A stretch of 26,203 bases of DNA from an uncultured Mediterraneibacter sp. Its GTDB lineage: Bacteria > Bacillota > Clostridia > Lachnospirales > Lachnospiraceae. The notes beneath the pieces were generated by a model. It saw nothing but the letters and a program-made list of their open reading frames with translations, was not told the origin of the DNA and did no database searches. The stretch spans positions 1 through 26,203 of the forward strand of contig CAKRWZ010000021.1 in assembly GCA_934418295.1 (NCBI GenBank), written 5' to 3'. Positions within the stretch are counted from its first letter, which is position 1. Each line of letters starts with the position of its first letter. Both the position numbers and the translations under genes were made by a program. Of the stretch, positions 8,445-16,496 are shown in pieces.

Positions 8445-8897
8445 ATGAAGGTCAGTCGTCATGCAAAAATTGTGGAATTGATCAGCCAATACGACGTGGA
8501 GACGCAGGAAGAACTGGCGGAACTGCTGAAAAAGGAGGGCTTCAAGGTTACACAGGCTACGGTTTCCAGAGATATCCGGGATCTGAAGCTGACAAAAGTA
8601 CAGACAGAAAGCGGCAAACAGAAATACGTGGTTCTGATGCCGGAGGGAAATGCGATCAACGAAAAATACACAAGAGTGCTGCAGGAAGGGTTTACATCCA
8701 TGGATATGGCACAGAATATCCTGGTGATCAAAACCGTTTCCGGAATGGCCATGGCAGTGGCGGCGGCTGTGGACAATATGAAATGGCCGGAAGTGGTGGG
8801 CTGTATCGCCGGAGACGATACGATCATGTGTGCCATCCGGACCGTGGACGATACGATCCTTGTCATGGATAAAATCCGAAAGATCGTAAATGAATAA
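8445..8897 (+). CDS. argR: Arginine repressor ArgR/AhrC
   Basis: Hexameric arginine-sensing repressor of arginine biosynthesis and activator of catabolism. 150 residues: the N-terminal winged helix-turn-helix (HAKIVELISQYDVETQEELAE, quoted in part as VETQEELAELLKKEGF, then TQATVSRDIRDLKLTKV) and the C-terminal oligomerisation and arginine-binding domain (GCIAGDDTIMCAIR, with the DD pair that contacts arginine). It lies four bases after nadK and 12 bases before recN, the standard position in Firmicutes. I saw no obvious ARG box close to it. Confidence 0.95.
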   Translation: MKVSRHAKIVELISQYDVETQEELAELLKKEGFKVTQATVSRDIRDLKLTKVQTESGKQKYVVLMPEGNAINEKYTRVLQEGFTSMDMAQNILVIKTVSGMAMAVAAAVDNMKWPEVVGCIAGDDTIMCAIRTVDDTILVMDKIRKIVNE

Positions 8898-8909
8898 GAG
8901 GAAATAAGA

Positions 8910-10586
8910 ATGCTGCAAAATTTACACGTGAAAAACCTGGCTTTGATCCGGGAACTGGATATCGCTTTCGATAAAGGGTTAAACATCCTGACCGGAGAAA
9001 CCGGTGCCGGAAAGTCGATCATACTGGGATCTGTCGGTCTGGCTTTGGGCGGAAAATATACGAAGGATATGATGCGCGAAGGCGCAGACTACGGCTTGGT
9101 GGAGCTGACCTTTTGTCCCGAGGAGCCGGAATGTATCCGAAAATTAAAAGAAATGGACATTCTTTTGGAGGATGGCTGTGTCCTTTTGAGCCGGAAGCTG
9201 ACGGACGGAAGAAGTGTCAGCCGGATCAACGGAGAAACGGTCAGTATGGGGACACTGAAGGATGTGGCAAGCATCCTTTTGGATATCCATGGTCAGCATG
9301 AACATCAGACCTTGCTGCACCGGAAAAATCATTTGGCGATTTTGGATGCCTACGGCGGAAAAGAGATCGCCGGCCTGAAAGAACAGGTGAAAACGGCTTA
9401 TCAGAGTTATCGGGAGCTGTACGAAAAACTGGAAAATGCTTCCATGGATGAAAAGAGCCGACAGAAAGAGATGGATTTTCTTGCGTTTGAGATCGATGAG
9501 ATCGAAAAGGCGGATCTGCGGCCGGGAGAAGACGAAGAACTGGAAGAGCAGTACAGAAGAATGTCGGACAGCCGGAAACTGACAGAATCCATTGCGGAAG
9601 CCTATCATTATACGGGAGGCGGAGACGGCGCAGATGCCAGTGATGCTTTGAGCCGTGCCATCCGTGCGCTCCAGGATGTGGCAGATTATGAAGAAAGAGG
9701 CGCAGAATTGTGCGGACAGCTGGAAGAGATAGACGGGCTTTTGAATGATTTTAACCGGGAATTGTCAGAATACGGAAAAAGCTTTGAGTTTTCGGAAGAA
9801 GAATTTCGGGAGATCGAGGATCGGCTCAATGAGATCAATCGTCTGAAGGCAAAGTACGGCAATTCGGTTTCAGAGATTTTGGCATATGGCGAAAACCAGA
9901 GCGAAAAGCTGGCAGAGCTTCAAAATTATCAGGAGTATATGGAACAGCTGGAGACGAAGATCCGACAGGCAGAGGCAGAGTTAAAGAGTCTTTCTGAAAA
10001 GCTGAGCGCCGTCCGGGAAAAGAAAAAAGAAGAACTGGTCAAGAAGATTTATGCGGGTCTGTTGGAACTCAATTTTTTGGATGTCCGGTTTGATATGGAA
10101 TTGACGAAAAAGGAGCATTACAGCGCCAACGGTGTGGATGAGGCAGAGTTTATGATCTCTACCAATCCGGGAGAAAAGCTGAAACCGCTGGGGCAGGTGG
10201 CTTCCGGAGGAGAGCTTTCCAGGATCATGCTGGCCATCAAAGCGGTCATGGCAGACCGGGAAGATACGCCGACCTTGATCTTTGACGAGATCGATACCGG
10301 GATCAGCGGGATCACGGCAGCAAAAGTGGCGAAGCAGATGCATATCATCGGGAAGAACCGGCAGGTCATCTGCATTACACATTTGCCGCAGATCGCAGCC
10401 ATGGCAGATCACCATTATCTCATCGAAAAAAGTGTGGCAGATGCCAGAACGGTGACGGAGATCAAAAGGCTGGATCAGGAAGGTTCTGTCCGCGAATTGG
10501 CGAGACTTCTGGGCGGCGACAATATCACGGACCGCATTTTGGAAAGTGCCCGGGAGATGAAAGATCTGGCAAAATGCGAAAAATAA
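8910..10586 (+). CDS. recN: DNA repair protein RecN
   Basis: SMC-like ATPase acting early at double-strand breaks and in recombination. The 558-residue protein has the N-terminal head with Walker A GETGAGKS near residue 30, a DIHGQHEHQTLL segment, a central coiled coil (roughly 150-380, rich in Glu, Lys and Leu), then the C-terminal head with ASGGELSRIMLAIKA and Walker B LIFDEIDTGISG. Length is normal. It is the last gene of the nine-gene run. Its 3' end is imperfectly duplicated directly downstream (10589 onward), and a strong terminator follows. Confidence 0.96.
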   Translation: MLQNLHVKNLALIRELDIAFDKGLNILTGETGAGKSIILGSVGLALGGKYTKDMMREGADYGLVELTFCPEEPECIRKLKEMDILLEDGCVLLSRKLTDGRSVSRINGETVSMGTLKDVASILLDIHGQHEHQTLLHRKNHLAILDAYGGKEIAGLKEQVKTAYQSYRELYEKLENASMDEKSRQKEMDFLAFEIDEIEKADLRPGEDEELEEQYRRMSDSRKLTESIAEAYHYTGGGDGADASDALSRAIRALQDVADYEERGAELCGQLEEIDGLLNDFNRELSEYGKSFEFSEEEFREIEDRLNEINRLKAKYGNSVSEILAYGENQSEKLAELQNYQEYMEQLETKIRQAEAELKSLSEKLSAVREKKKEELVKKIYAGLLELNFLDVRFDMELTKKEHYSANGVDEAEFMISTNPGEKLKPLGQVASGGELSRIMLAIKAVMADREDTPTLIFDEIDTGISGITAAKVAKQMHIIGKNRQVICITHLPQIAAMADHHYLIEKSVADARTVTEIKRLDQEGSVRELARLLGGDNITDRILESAREMKDLAKCEK

Positions 10587-10618
10587 AAATGAAAGATTTG
10601 GCAAAGCGTGAAAAAGAA
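10557..10618 (+). repeat. Imperfect tandem duplication of the recN 3' end
   Basis: The last 10 codons of recN (10557-10586, MKDLAKCEK plus stop) are repeated at 10589-10618 with about 25 of 30 bases the same. The period is 32 bases, so the copy is in another frame. The copy would read MKDLAKREKEYGCENRKKST before a stop at 10649-10651; it has no ribosome site of its own and is not called as a gene. Confidence 0.7.
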
Positions 10619-10652
10619 TACGGGTGTGAAAATCGAAAAAAGTCCACATAAT

Positions 10653-10684
10653 AAAACGACTGTTTGAAACGGAACAGTCGTTTT
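10653..10684 (+). terminator. Rho-independent terminator after recN
   Basis: Perfect 12-bp stem (10653-10664 with 10673-10684) with an 8-base loop; the arms begin AAAA and end TTTT, so it could act in both directions. It ends the nusB-recN run and separates it from spoIVB. Its loop and part of its 3' arm can also pair with sequence downstream (see findings). Confidence 0.85.
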
Positions 10685-10702
10685 GTCATATGTTCCGTTT
10701 TA
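10665..10702 (+). repeat. Inverted repeat upstream of spoIVB, overlapping the terminator
   Basis: TGAAACGGAACA (10665-10676) can pair with TGTTCCGTTTTA (10691-10702) over 12 positions with one G-U pair, leaving a 14-base loop. The left arm covers the loop and first four bases of the 3' arm of the recN terminator, so the two hairpins exclude each other. Confidence 0.7.
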
Positions 10703-10735
10703 AAACATACGAAGACGACGGAAAAGAGGACTTTT

Positions 10736-11800
10736 ATGATGAAAAAACACTGGCAGCAAAGAATCGCCATTGCACTTTTGGTGATCGTGGCAGGCGTATT
10801 TTGGGGCGGTGCGATCCGGCATATGGAGGAAGTCAAGGAGCAGGAGGTGACAGCGGAGCAGCTGGAAGAAAATACCGTGCTTCTCGGCGGGATGCCCATC
10901 GGTATTTATTTGAAAACGGACGGAGTGATGGTGCTGTCCACTGCATCCTTGGTGGGAGCGGATAAAAAGACCTATGATCCGGCCCGAAACATTGTCAGAC
11001 CGGGGGATTATATCTTAAAGATCAACGGGGAGAAAGTGGAAAACAAGAAAAGTCTGATCAAAGAGATGGAGGGACTGCGCAGCAAAGAGGTGATCCTGGA
11101 GCTGAAGCGGAAGGAAGAAAAGCTTTCAGTACGGCTGAATGCCGTGCGCACCGAACGGGATGAGTATAAACTTGGTATATGGGTGAGGGATGATACACAA
11201 GGTCTTGGTACGATTACGTACTTGACCAAAGGAAGTAAGTTCGGGGCGTTGGGACACGGTATTCACGATATGGATACCAATCTGTTGCTGGAGATCGAAA
11301 AAGGAAGCCTCTACGATACGTCGATCCGTTCTGTGATAAAGGGAGAAAAAGGGCAGCCCGGCAGTCTGGAGGGGATTATCGTATACAACTCCTACAATCG
11401 GCTGGGAACCATCGAAAAAAATACGGAGATCGGCATCTATGGAACTCTGGAAAAACTGGATCGGTTGTTTGAAGAACAAATACCGGTCAAAATCGGAAGC
11501 AGAAGCAAAGTGACACAGGGGAAAGCCCAGATCCGCTGCAGCACAGGCGGAGAGGTAAAGTTTTATGATATAGAGATTTTGGAGATCGATATCTATCAAA
11601 GAGACGTCAACAAAGGATTTGTGATCCGGGTCACGGATCCGGAGCTCCTGGAAGAAACGGGCGGGATCGTGCAGGGGATGAGCGGAAGTCCGATCCTCCA
11701 GGACGGAAAGCTGGTTGGTGCGGTCACCCATGTGTTTGTCAATGATCCGACAAAAGGTTACGGGATCTTCATAGAAGACATGCTGAAAGAGACGGAGTAA
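10736..11800 (+). CDS. spoIVB: SpoIVB serine peptidase (sporulation signal, S55 family)
   Basis: Forespore-secreted protease that triggers pro-sigma-K processing in the mother cell by cleaving SpoIVFA. The 354-residue product has one N-terminal membrane segment (IAIALLVIVAGVFWGG), a PDZ domain (about 45-125; PIGIYLKTDGVMVLS, IVRPGDYILKINGEKV), and an S55 peptidase domain with the His motif ALGHGIHD near residue 174 and the catalytic-Ser motif GMSGSPIL near residue 316. It is shorter than the 426-residue B. subtilis protein but has all key parts. The start is ATG 10736 or 10739, both served by AGAGGA (10725-10730); I report the longer. The frame is open back to 10664, but that lies inside the terminator. 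I saw no clear sigma-A promoter. Confidence 0.94.
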   Translation: MMKKHWQQRIAIALLVIVAGVFWGGAIRHMEEVKEQEVTAEQLEENTVLLGGMPIGIYLKTDGVMVLSTASLVGADKKTYDPARNIVRPGDYILKINGEKVENKKSLIKEMEGLRSKEVILELKRKEEKLSVRLNAVRTERDEYKLGIWVRDDTQGLGTITYLTKGSKFGALGHGIHDMDTNLLLEIEKGSLYDTSIRSVIKGEKGQPGSLEGIIVYNSYNRLGTIEKNTEIGIYGTLEKLDRLFEEQIPVKIGSRSKVTQGKAQIRCSTGGEVKFYDIEILEIDIYQRDVNKGFVIRVTDPELLEETGGIVQGMSGSPILQDGKLVGAVTHVFVNDPTKGYGIFIEDMLKETE

Positions 11801-11836
11801 AAACCTTGAGAAAGCATAGATTAAAAAGGCAGATTA

Positions 11837-11845
11837 TGGTATGAT
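11837..11845 (+). promoter_or_regulatory. Extended -10 promoter before the cation exporter gene
   Basis: TGG directly followed by TATGAT (11840-11845) fits an extended -10 element. No good -35 is present at the right distance. It lies about 58 bases upstream of the start codon at 11903. Confidence 0.45.
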
Positions 11846-11902
11846 CTGTGTTAAACAATAAACATTCATACAAAATATTTGCAGAAAAGAAAGGAATCAC
11901 TT

Positions 11903-13039
11903 ATGAAATTTATTTATAAAATTTTCCGGAAAAATCCGGATGGCCGGGAGGATATCATGGTTATGACCTCCGGCTTGGGTATTTTTGTCAATTTGATCCT
12001 GGCGACGGTCAAGGTGCTGATCGGTCTTCTGGCCTCATCCATCGCCATTGTCTCCGAGGGTGTTAACAATGCGGCAGATTGCCTTTCCGCGGTGCTGGCG
12101 CTGGTCGGAACCAAGCTGGCAGGCAGACACCCGGATGAAAAGCATCCATTCGGATATGGCAGGATTGAATATCTGGTCAGCCTGATCATTTCAGTGTCTA
12201 TCCTGGTGACCGGGATTGAAATGCTGATCAGTTCCGTCAAGCTGGTGTTCCATCCCCGGGAACTGAAAATTTCAGTCCTCGCAATTGTGATCGTCGCAGT
12301 ATCTGCTGCCGTAAAATTCTTGTTAGGGACCTATACCATAAAAATGGGGAAAAAAGCAGATTCCAATGTTTTGGTGGGTGTGGGCGTTGACGGGAGAAAC
12401 GACTGTTTTGCGTCCATCATCACCCTGGCTTCGTCCCTGTTGTTTCTGGTGTTCCATATTTCTGTGGATGCCTATGCAGGTATTCTGGTATCTTTCCTGA
12501 TCTTGAAAGCAGGGCTGGACATCCTTGTGGATACGGTGTCAGATCTGATTGGAAAACCGGGAGAACACGATCTGGCCATGAAAATCTACCGGGAGATCCG
12601 AAAAACCGACGGCGTGATCTATGCCATCGACATGATGTTACATAATTATGGTCCGGATGCCTGGTCCGGCTCGGTCAATGTCGAGATTGACCATAAAAAA
12701 ACGGTGGGAGAAGTCTATAATATCCTGCACGAGCTGCAGCTTCGGATCATGCATGACTATAAGGTGACCATGGTGTTCGGAATTTATGCGGTGGACAATG
12801 ACAATGCAGAAAGCAAAGAATTGCGGAAAAAGATCAGCTCTTTTATAAAAACAAAAGAACATGTCAAGAGCTACCATGCCGTTTATTTGAGCGAGGAGGA
12901 GAGGAAACTTTACTGTGATTTCATCGTAGACTACCGTCTCCAGGATTGGGAAACTTTGGAAAAAGAGTTTGTGGCGTATATTACGGAATATTATCCGGAA
13001 TATGAGATCGAGCTTACGATCGAGACGGAATTTGTCTGA
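11903..13039 (+). CDS. Cation diffusion facilitator, manganese-type by metal-site residues
   Basis: Membrane antiporter of the CDF family, exporting a divalent metal in exchange for protons. The 378-residue product has about six membrane segments between residues 20 and 215 and a long cytoplasmic C-terminal part (about 230-378), longer than the usual single ferredoxin-like domain. In the segment that holds the transport site the residues are N55 and D59 (VNNAAD), and in the fifth segment D163 and D167 (VDGRND). Zinc/iron CDFs normally carry D or H at these places; an N-D/D-D set is described for manganese CDFs such as MntE, so Mn export is the best guess. The start ATG follows AAAGGAA; an in-frame TTG at 11879 is less likely. 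It lies between spoIVB and spo0A, which are usually adjacent. Confidence 0.88.
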   Translation: MKFIYKIFRKNPDGREDIMVMTSGLGIFVNLILATVKVLIGLLASSIAIVSEGVNNAADCLSAVLALVGTKLAGRHPDEKHPFGYGRIEYLVSLIISVSILVTGIEMLISSVKLVFHPRELKISVLAIVIVAVSAAVKFLLGTYTIKMGKKADSNVLVGVGVDGRNDCFASIITLASSLLFLVFHISVDAYAGILVSFLILKAGLDILVDTVSDLIGKPGEHDLAMKIYREIRKTDGVIYAIDMMLHNYGPDAWSGSVNVEIDHKKTVGEVYNILHELQLRIMHDYKVTMVFGIYAVDNDNAESKELRKKISSFIKTKEHVKSYHAVYLSEEERKLYCDFIVDYRLQDWETLEKEFVAYITEYYPEYEIELTIETEFV

Positions 13040-13075
13040 TCCCTGCAAAATATTCGTGTGATCCCCGGCAGGATT

Positions 13076-13112
13076 CCTGCGAATGACGAAAAAAGTAAAA
13101 AGCAGGTTTTTT
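13076..13112 (+). terminator. Weak terminator candidate after the cation exporter gene
   Basis: CCTGC (13076-13080) can pair with GCAGG (13102-13106), followed by six T (13107-13112). The stem is only 5 bp and the loop 21 bases. The same CCTGC can also pair with GCAGG at 13068-13072, so termination here is uncertain. Confidence 0.3.
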
Positions 13113-13169
13113 ATGGTTTTTGCGGAAAAACGTCAAAATTGTATACAAGGTGCACAAAAAAATGTAAAA

Positions 13170-13176
13170 TGTCGAA
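13170..13176 (+). promoter_or_regulatory. 0A box (Spo0A binding site) upstream of spo0A
   Basis: TGTCGAA is an exact match to the core Spo0A-box consensus TGNCGAA. It lies 30 bases upstream of the -35 box of the spo0A promoter, suggesting autoregulation by phosphorylated Spo0A. One 7-base match alone is not proof. Confidence 0.55.
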
Positions 13177-13206
13177 AAAAATAATGGTAATAATGGCAAT
13201 TTTATG

Positions 13207-13235
13207 TTGAATCTGATTTTTGAAAAGCGTATAAT
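13207..13235 (+). promoter_or_regulatory. Sigma-A promoter of spo0A
   Basis: TTGAAT (13207-13212), a 17-base spacer and a perfect TATAAT (13230-13235), about 39 bases upstream of the spo0A start codon. Confidence 0.8.
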
Positions 13236-13273
13236 GTCCACGTGGCGTTCTTAGATGCGGGAAGGGAGGATCT

Positions 13274-14056
13274 ATGGAGCATTTAAACGTGGCAATTGCA
13301 GATGATAATGAGCGCCTGCTGGATATGCTGGGTAATATTATCAGCGCGGACAAAAATCTGAATGTTGTTGGAAAAGCAAAAACAGGAGAAGGAATTTGTC
13401 AGATCATACGAAATGAACAACCGGATGTCGTATTGTTAGATTTGATTATGCCGAAAATGGATGGACTCACGGTTATGGAAAAAATCAATAATGATGCTTC
13501 TGTCAAAAAGCGCCCGAATTTTATAGTACTTACTGCGGTCGGACAAGAGAATATCACAGAGGATGCTTTCAAACGCGGCGCAAATTATTATATCATGAAG
13601 CCTTTCGACAACGATGTACTGTTGAATCGGATCAAAAGTGTCAGCAGACTTTATCGCTCTCAGATGAAAAAAACAGAAGAAGGGGGAGGAACGGCTGTGG
13701 AAAGCGGACTGGAAAATCGTGTGACCAATATGCTGCATGAGATCGGGATCCCGGCACATATCAAGGGATACCATTATCTGCGGGATGCTATCATCATGGC
13801 GGTGGAGGACATGGATGTGCTGAATGCCATCACCAAGGTGCTTTATCCGACGGTGGCAAAGAAATACAAGACCACATCCAGCCGGGTGGAAAGGGCGATA
13901 CGCCATGCCATTGAAGTGGCGTGGAGCAGAGGAAAGCTGGACACGATCGACGAACTTTTCGGCTATACGGTGAGCAACGGAAAGGGAAAGCCAACCAATT
14001 CAGAATTCATCGCTTTGATCGCAGATACGATACAGCTGGAGTACAAACACAGATAA
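13274..14056 (+). CDS. spo0A: Sporulation master regulator Spo0A
   Basis: Response regulator whose phosphorylated form starts sporulation. The 260-residue product has an N-terminal receiver domain (acidic pair D10-D11, phospho-acceptor D56 in [11 protein letters not shown], and the conserved Lys in MKPFDND), a linker at about 126-145, and the C-terminal Spo0A DNA-binding domain ([21 protein letters not shown], quoted in parts [14 protein letters not shown] and [18 protein letters not shown], the recognition region). Length and ending ([10 protein letters not shown]) are standard. GGGAGG precedes the ATG. It has its own promoter and a nearby 0A box; no terminator was seen before glgA. Its presence indicates a spore-forming lineage. 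Confidence 0.98.
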   Translation: MEHLNVAIADDNERLLDMLGNIISADKNLNVVGKAKTGEGICQIIRNEQPDVVLLDLIMPKMDGLTVMEKINNDASVKKRPNFIVLTAVGQENITEDAFKRGANYYIMKPFDNDVLLNRIKSVSRLYRSQMKKTEEGGGTAVESGLENRVTNMLHEIGIPAHIKGYHYLRDAIIMAVEDMDVLNAITKVLYPTVAKKYKTTSSRVERAIRHAIEVAWSRGKLDTIDELFGYTVSNGKGKPTNSEFIALIADTIQLEYKHR

Positions 14057-14061
14057 AATCC

Positions 14062-14090
14062 TTTTCACATGCGCTCGGATAGAGTATAAT
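14062..14090 (+). promoter_or_regulatory. Promoter candidate for glgA
   Basis: A perfect TATAAT (14085-14090) preceded, after 17 bases, by a weak -35 TTTTCA (14062-14067). It sits 34 bases before the glgA start codon. Confidence 0.6.
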
Positions 14091-14124
14091 AAGGCTGTGA
14101 ATACGCTCAATGGGAGGAATGGTT

Positions 14125-15570
14125 ATGAAAAAAATACTGTTTGCAGCATCGGAAGCCGTGCCCTTCATCAAAACAGGAGGCCTGGCAGATGTAGTGGGAT
14201 CATTGCCGAAATACTTTGAAAAGAGCAAGTATGATGTACGGGTTGTTTTGCCGAAATATTCCTGTATGAAGCAGGAATGGAAGGAAAAACTGGAGTACAT
14301 AGACCATTTTTATATGAATATCAATGGAGAAGACCAGTATGTCGGTATTTTAAAATGCGTGCTGGACAAGATTACATTTTATTTTATAGATAACGAGTAT
14401 TATTTTACCGGATATGCCCCATACGGTGATCCCTTGTGGGACATTGAAAAATTTGCCTTTTTTTCAAAGGCGGTGCTCAGTATACTTCCGGTGATCGACT
14501 TCAGGCCGGACCTGATCCACTGTCATGACTGGCAGTCGGGTCTGGTGCCGGTATATCTGGATCATTTTCGGTTTGATTCGGAATATTACAGAGGGATCAA
14601 AACGATCATGACGATACACAACCTGAAATTTCAGGGCGTTTGGGACAGGCAGACGATCCAGCGGATTACCGGCCTTCCGGATTACTATTTTACGCCGGAC
14701 AAGCTGGAGGCGTATGAAAGTGCCAACCTCTTGAAAGGCGGTATCGTATATGCGGATAAGGTGACGACTGTGAGCAAAAGCTATGCGGAAGAGATCAAGA
14801 CTCCGTATTACGGGGAGGGGCTGGATGGGCTTCTCTCGGCCAGGTCAAACGACTTGTGCGGGATCTTGAACGGACTGGATTATGAGGAATATTGTCCGTT
14901 TATGGATGAAAAAATCGTCAAACGCTATACGGAAGACAATTTCCGCCGAAATAAGCCGCTGAATAAAACGGCGCTGCAGGAAGAGCTGGGGCTGCAAAAG
15001 GATCCGAAAGTGATGATGATCGGTCTGGTGTCACGCCTTACGGATCAAAAAGGACTGGACCTGGTGGATTATGTGATGGAAGATTTGTGCCAGGATGCAG
15101 TACAGCTGGTAGTCCTTGGTACAGGCGATCCGAAATTTGAAAATATGTTCCGGTATTTTGCATGGAAATATCCGGATAAAGTATCGGCCAATATTTATTA
15201 TTCAGAGGAAATGTCCCATCGGATCTATGCTTCGGCGGATGCGTTTCTGATGCCGTCGCTGTTTGAGCCCTGCGGACTCAGCCAGCTGATGAGCCTTCGT
15301 TACGGTACGGTGCCCATCGTGAGAGAGACGGGCGGGCTGAGAGATACGGTAGAGCCTTATAACGAATACGAAAAAACGGGGACGGGCTTCAGTTTTGCCA
15401 ATTACAATGCCCATGATATGCTCCACGTGATCCGTTACGCAGAAAAGATTTTCTACGACAGGAAACGGGAGTGGAACAAGATCTCCCAGCGGGCGATGGA
15501 ACAGGATTTTTCCTGGAAGAATTCAGCAAAGCAGTATCAGGATCTGTATAACGGACTGATCAACGGATAA
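14125..15570 (+). CDS. glgA: Glycogen synthase (ADP-glucose, GT5 family)
   Basis: Transfers glucose from ADP-glucose to growing alpha-1,4-glucan. The 481-residue product has the ADP-glucose-binding KTGGLADVVGSLPK near the N-terminus, CHDWQSGLVPVYL, TIHNLKFQG, GLVSRLTDQKGLDLV at the start of the second Rossmann lobe, and the acceptor/donor-site signature SLFEPCGLSQLMSLRYGTVP followed by ETGGLRDTV. Length is typical. The start at 14125 has GGGAGGAA (14112-14119) at good spacing; an ATG at 14110 overlaps that site and is unlikely. No other glycogen gene is nearby. Only 26 bases separate it from metF with no promoter or terminator seen, so it may lead the methionine genes. Confidence 0.95.
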   Translation: MKKILFAASEAVPFIKTGGLADVVGSLPKYFEKSKYDVRVVLPKYSCMKQEWKEKLEYIDHFYMNINGEDQYVGILKCVLDKITFYFIDNEYYFTGYAPYGDPLWDIEKFAFFSKAVLSILPVIDFRPDLIHCHDWQSGLVPVYLDHFRFDSEYYRGIKTIMTIHNLKFQGVWDRQTIQRITGLPDYYFTPDKLEAYESANLLKGGIVYADKVTTVSKSYAEEIKTPYYGEGLDGLLSARSNDLCGILNGLDYEEYCPFMDEKIVKRYTEDNFRRNKPLNKTALQEELGLQKDPKVMMIGLVSRLTDQKGLDLVDYVMEDLCQDAVQLVVLGTGDPKFENMFRYFAWKYPDKVSANIYYSEEMSHRIYASADAFLMPSLFEPCGLSQLMSLRYGTVPIVRETGGLRDTVEPYNEYEKTGTGFSFANYNAHDMLHVIRYAEKIFYDRKREWNKISQRAMEQDFSWKNSAKQYQDLYNGLING

Positions 15571-15596
15571 AACAACAGACAGGAGTTTACGACAGG

Positions 15597-16469
15597 ATGA
15601 AACTTATTGAAAAATTAAACAGCGGAAAAATCAATATTTCCATGGAGGTGTTTCCGCCAAAAACTTCAGATACTTATGAAAAGGTTCAGAATGCAGTGGA
15701 TCAGATCGCAAAACTGGATCCAGCCTACATCAGCGTGACCTATGGGGCAGGCGGCGGCACCAGCAAAAATACGGTCAAGATCGCCAGCCATATCAAGCAG
15801 GATCTAAAGGTAGATTCTCTGGCACATCTGACCTGTGCCTCTTCCACCAAAGAAGAGGTGCGAAACGTGATCTGTCAGCTGCAGGATAACGGCGTTGAGA
15901 ATATCCTGGCACTTCGGGGAGACATTCCGGAGGGGGTGGTATTCCCGCAAAAGGATCGGTTCCGGTATGCTTCAGAGTTGATACAGGAGATCAAAAAACA
16001 GGGAGATTTCTGTATCGGGGCTGCATGTTATCCGGAGGGACACACAGAGAACGAACACAAAGAAGACGACATCAAATATCTGAAACAGAAAGTAGAATGT
16101 GGTGTAGATTTCCTGACGACGCAGATGTTTTTTGACAACTCGATCCATTATAATTTCCTTTACCGGATCCGGGAAAAAGGGATTACGGTACCGGTGCTTC
16201 CGGGTATCATGCCGGTGACAAACGGAAAGCAGATGAAACGGATCTGCCAGATGTCCGGTACGATACTGCCGGCCAGATTCCGGGCGATCGTGGACAAGTT
16301 TGGTGATCATCCGGCAGCAATGCAGCAGGCAGGGATCGCCTATGCGACGGACCAGATCATTGATCTGATCGCAAACGGTATCAAAAATATCCATATTTAC
16401 ACGATGAATAAGCCGGAAGTTGCGGCAGCGATCATGAACAATCTGTCCGAGATCATAAAAGAGGGATAA
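15597..16469 (+). CDS. metF: Methylenetetrahydrofolate reductase (MetF family)
   Basis: Reduces 5,10-methylene- to 5-methyl-tetrahydrofolate, the methyl donor for methionine synthase. The 290-residue product is a single TIM-barrel MTHFR: the N-terminal SMEVFPPKT (catalytic Glu), AYISVTYGAGGG, AHLTCAS, ENILALRGD, IGAACYPEGH, and DFLTTQMFFDN followed by VPVLPGIMPVT. Length matches bacterial MetF. It lies directly upstream of the MetH reactivation protein and metH, which supports the role. The ribosome site AGGAG (15581-15585) is about 11 bases upstream. No SAM or cobalamin riboswitch fits in the 26-base gap upstream. Confidence 0.94.
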   Translation: MKLIEKLNSGKINISMEVFPPKTSDTYEKVQNAVDQIAKLDPAYISVTYGAGGGTSKNTVKIASHIKQDLKVDSLAHLTCASSTKEEVRNVICQLQDNGVENILALRGDIPEGVVFPQKDRFRYASELIQEIKKQGDFCIGAACYPEGHTENEHKEDDIKYLKQKVECGVDFLTTQMFFDNSIHYNFLYRIREKGITVPVLPGIMPVTNGKQMKRICQMSGTILPARFRAIVDKFGDHPAAMQQAGIAYATDQIIDLIANGIKNIHIYTMNKPEVAAAIMNNLSEIIKEG

Positions 16470-16496
16470 AAGCTTCAAAAACAGAGGAATCTGAGT

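Noticed and set aside
10589..10651. 20-residue peptide frame in the duplicated recN tail
   Set aside because: No ribosome site or promoter; it is best explained as a by-product of the tandem duplication.
10685..10712. Sigma-F/G type promoter (GTCATA...CATACGA) before spoIVB
   Set aside because: The -10-like CATACGA is tempting for a forespore gene, but the spacing to the -35-like bases is about 15 rather than 17-18 and the -35 match is poor. Kept only as a possibility.
10664..10735. Upstream extension of spoIVB to a TTG at 10664
   Set aside because: The extension is inside the recN terminator and second inverted repeat and has no ribosome site; AGAGGA directly serves the ATGs at 10736 and 10739.
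13141..13180. Sigma-H promoter upstream of spo0A
   Set aside because: A GTCGAAAA stretch resembles a sigma-H -10, but no AGGAWWT-like -35 stands at the right distance.
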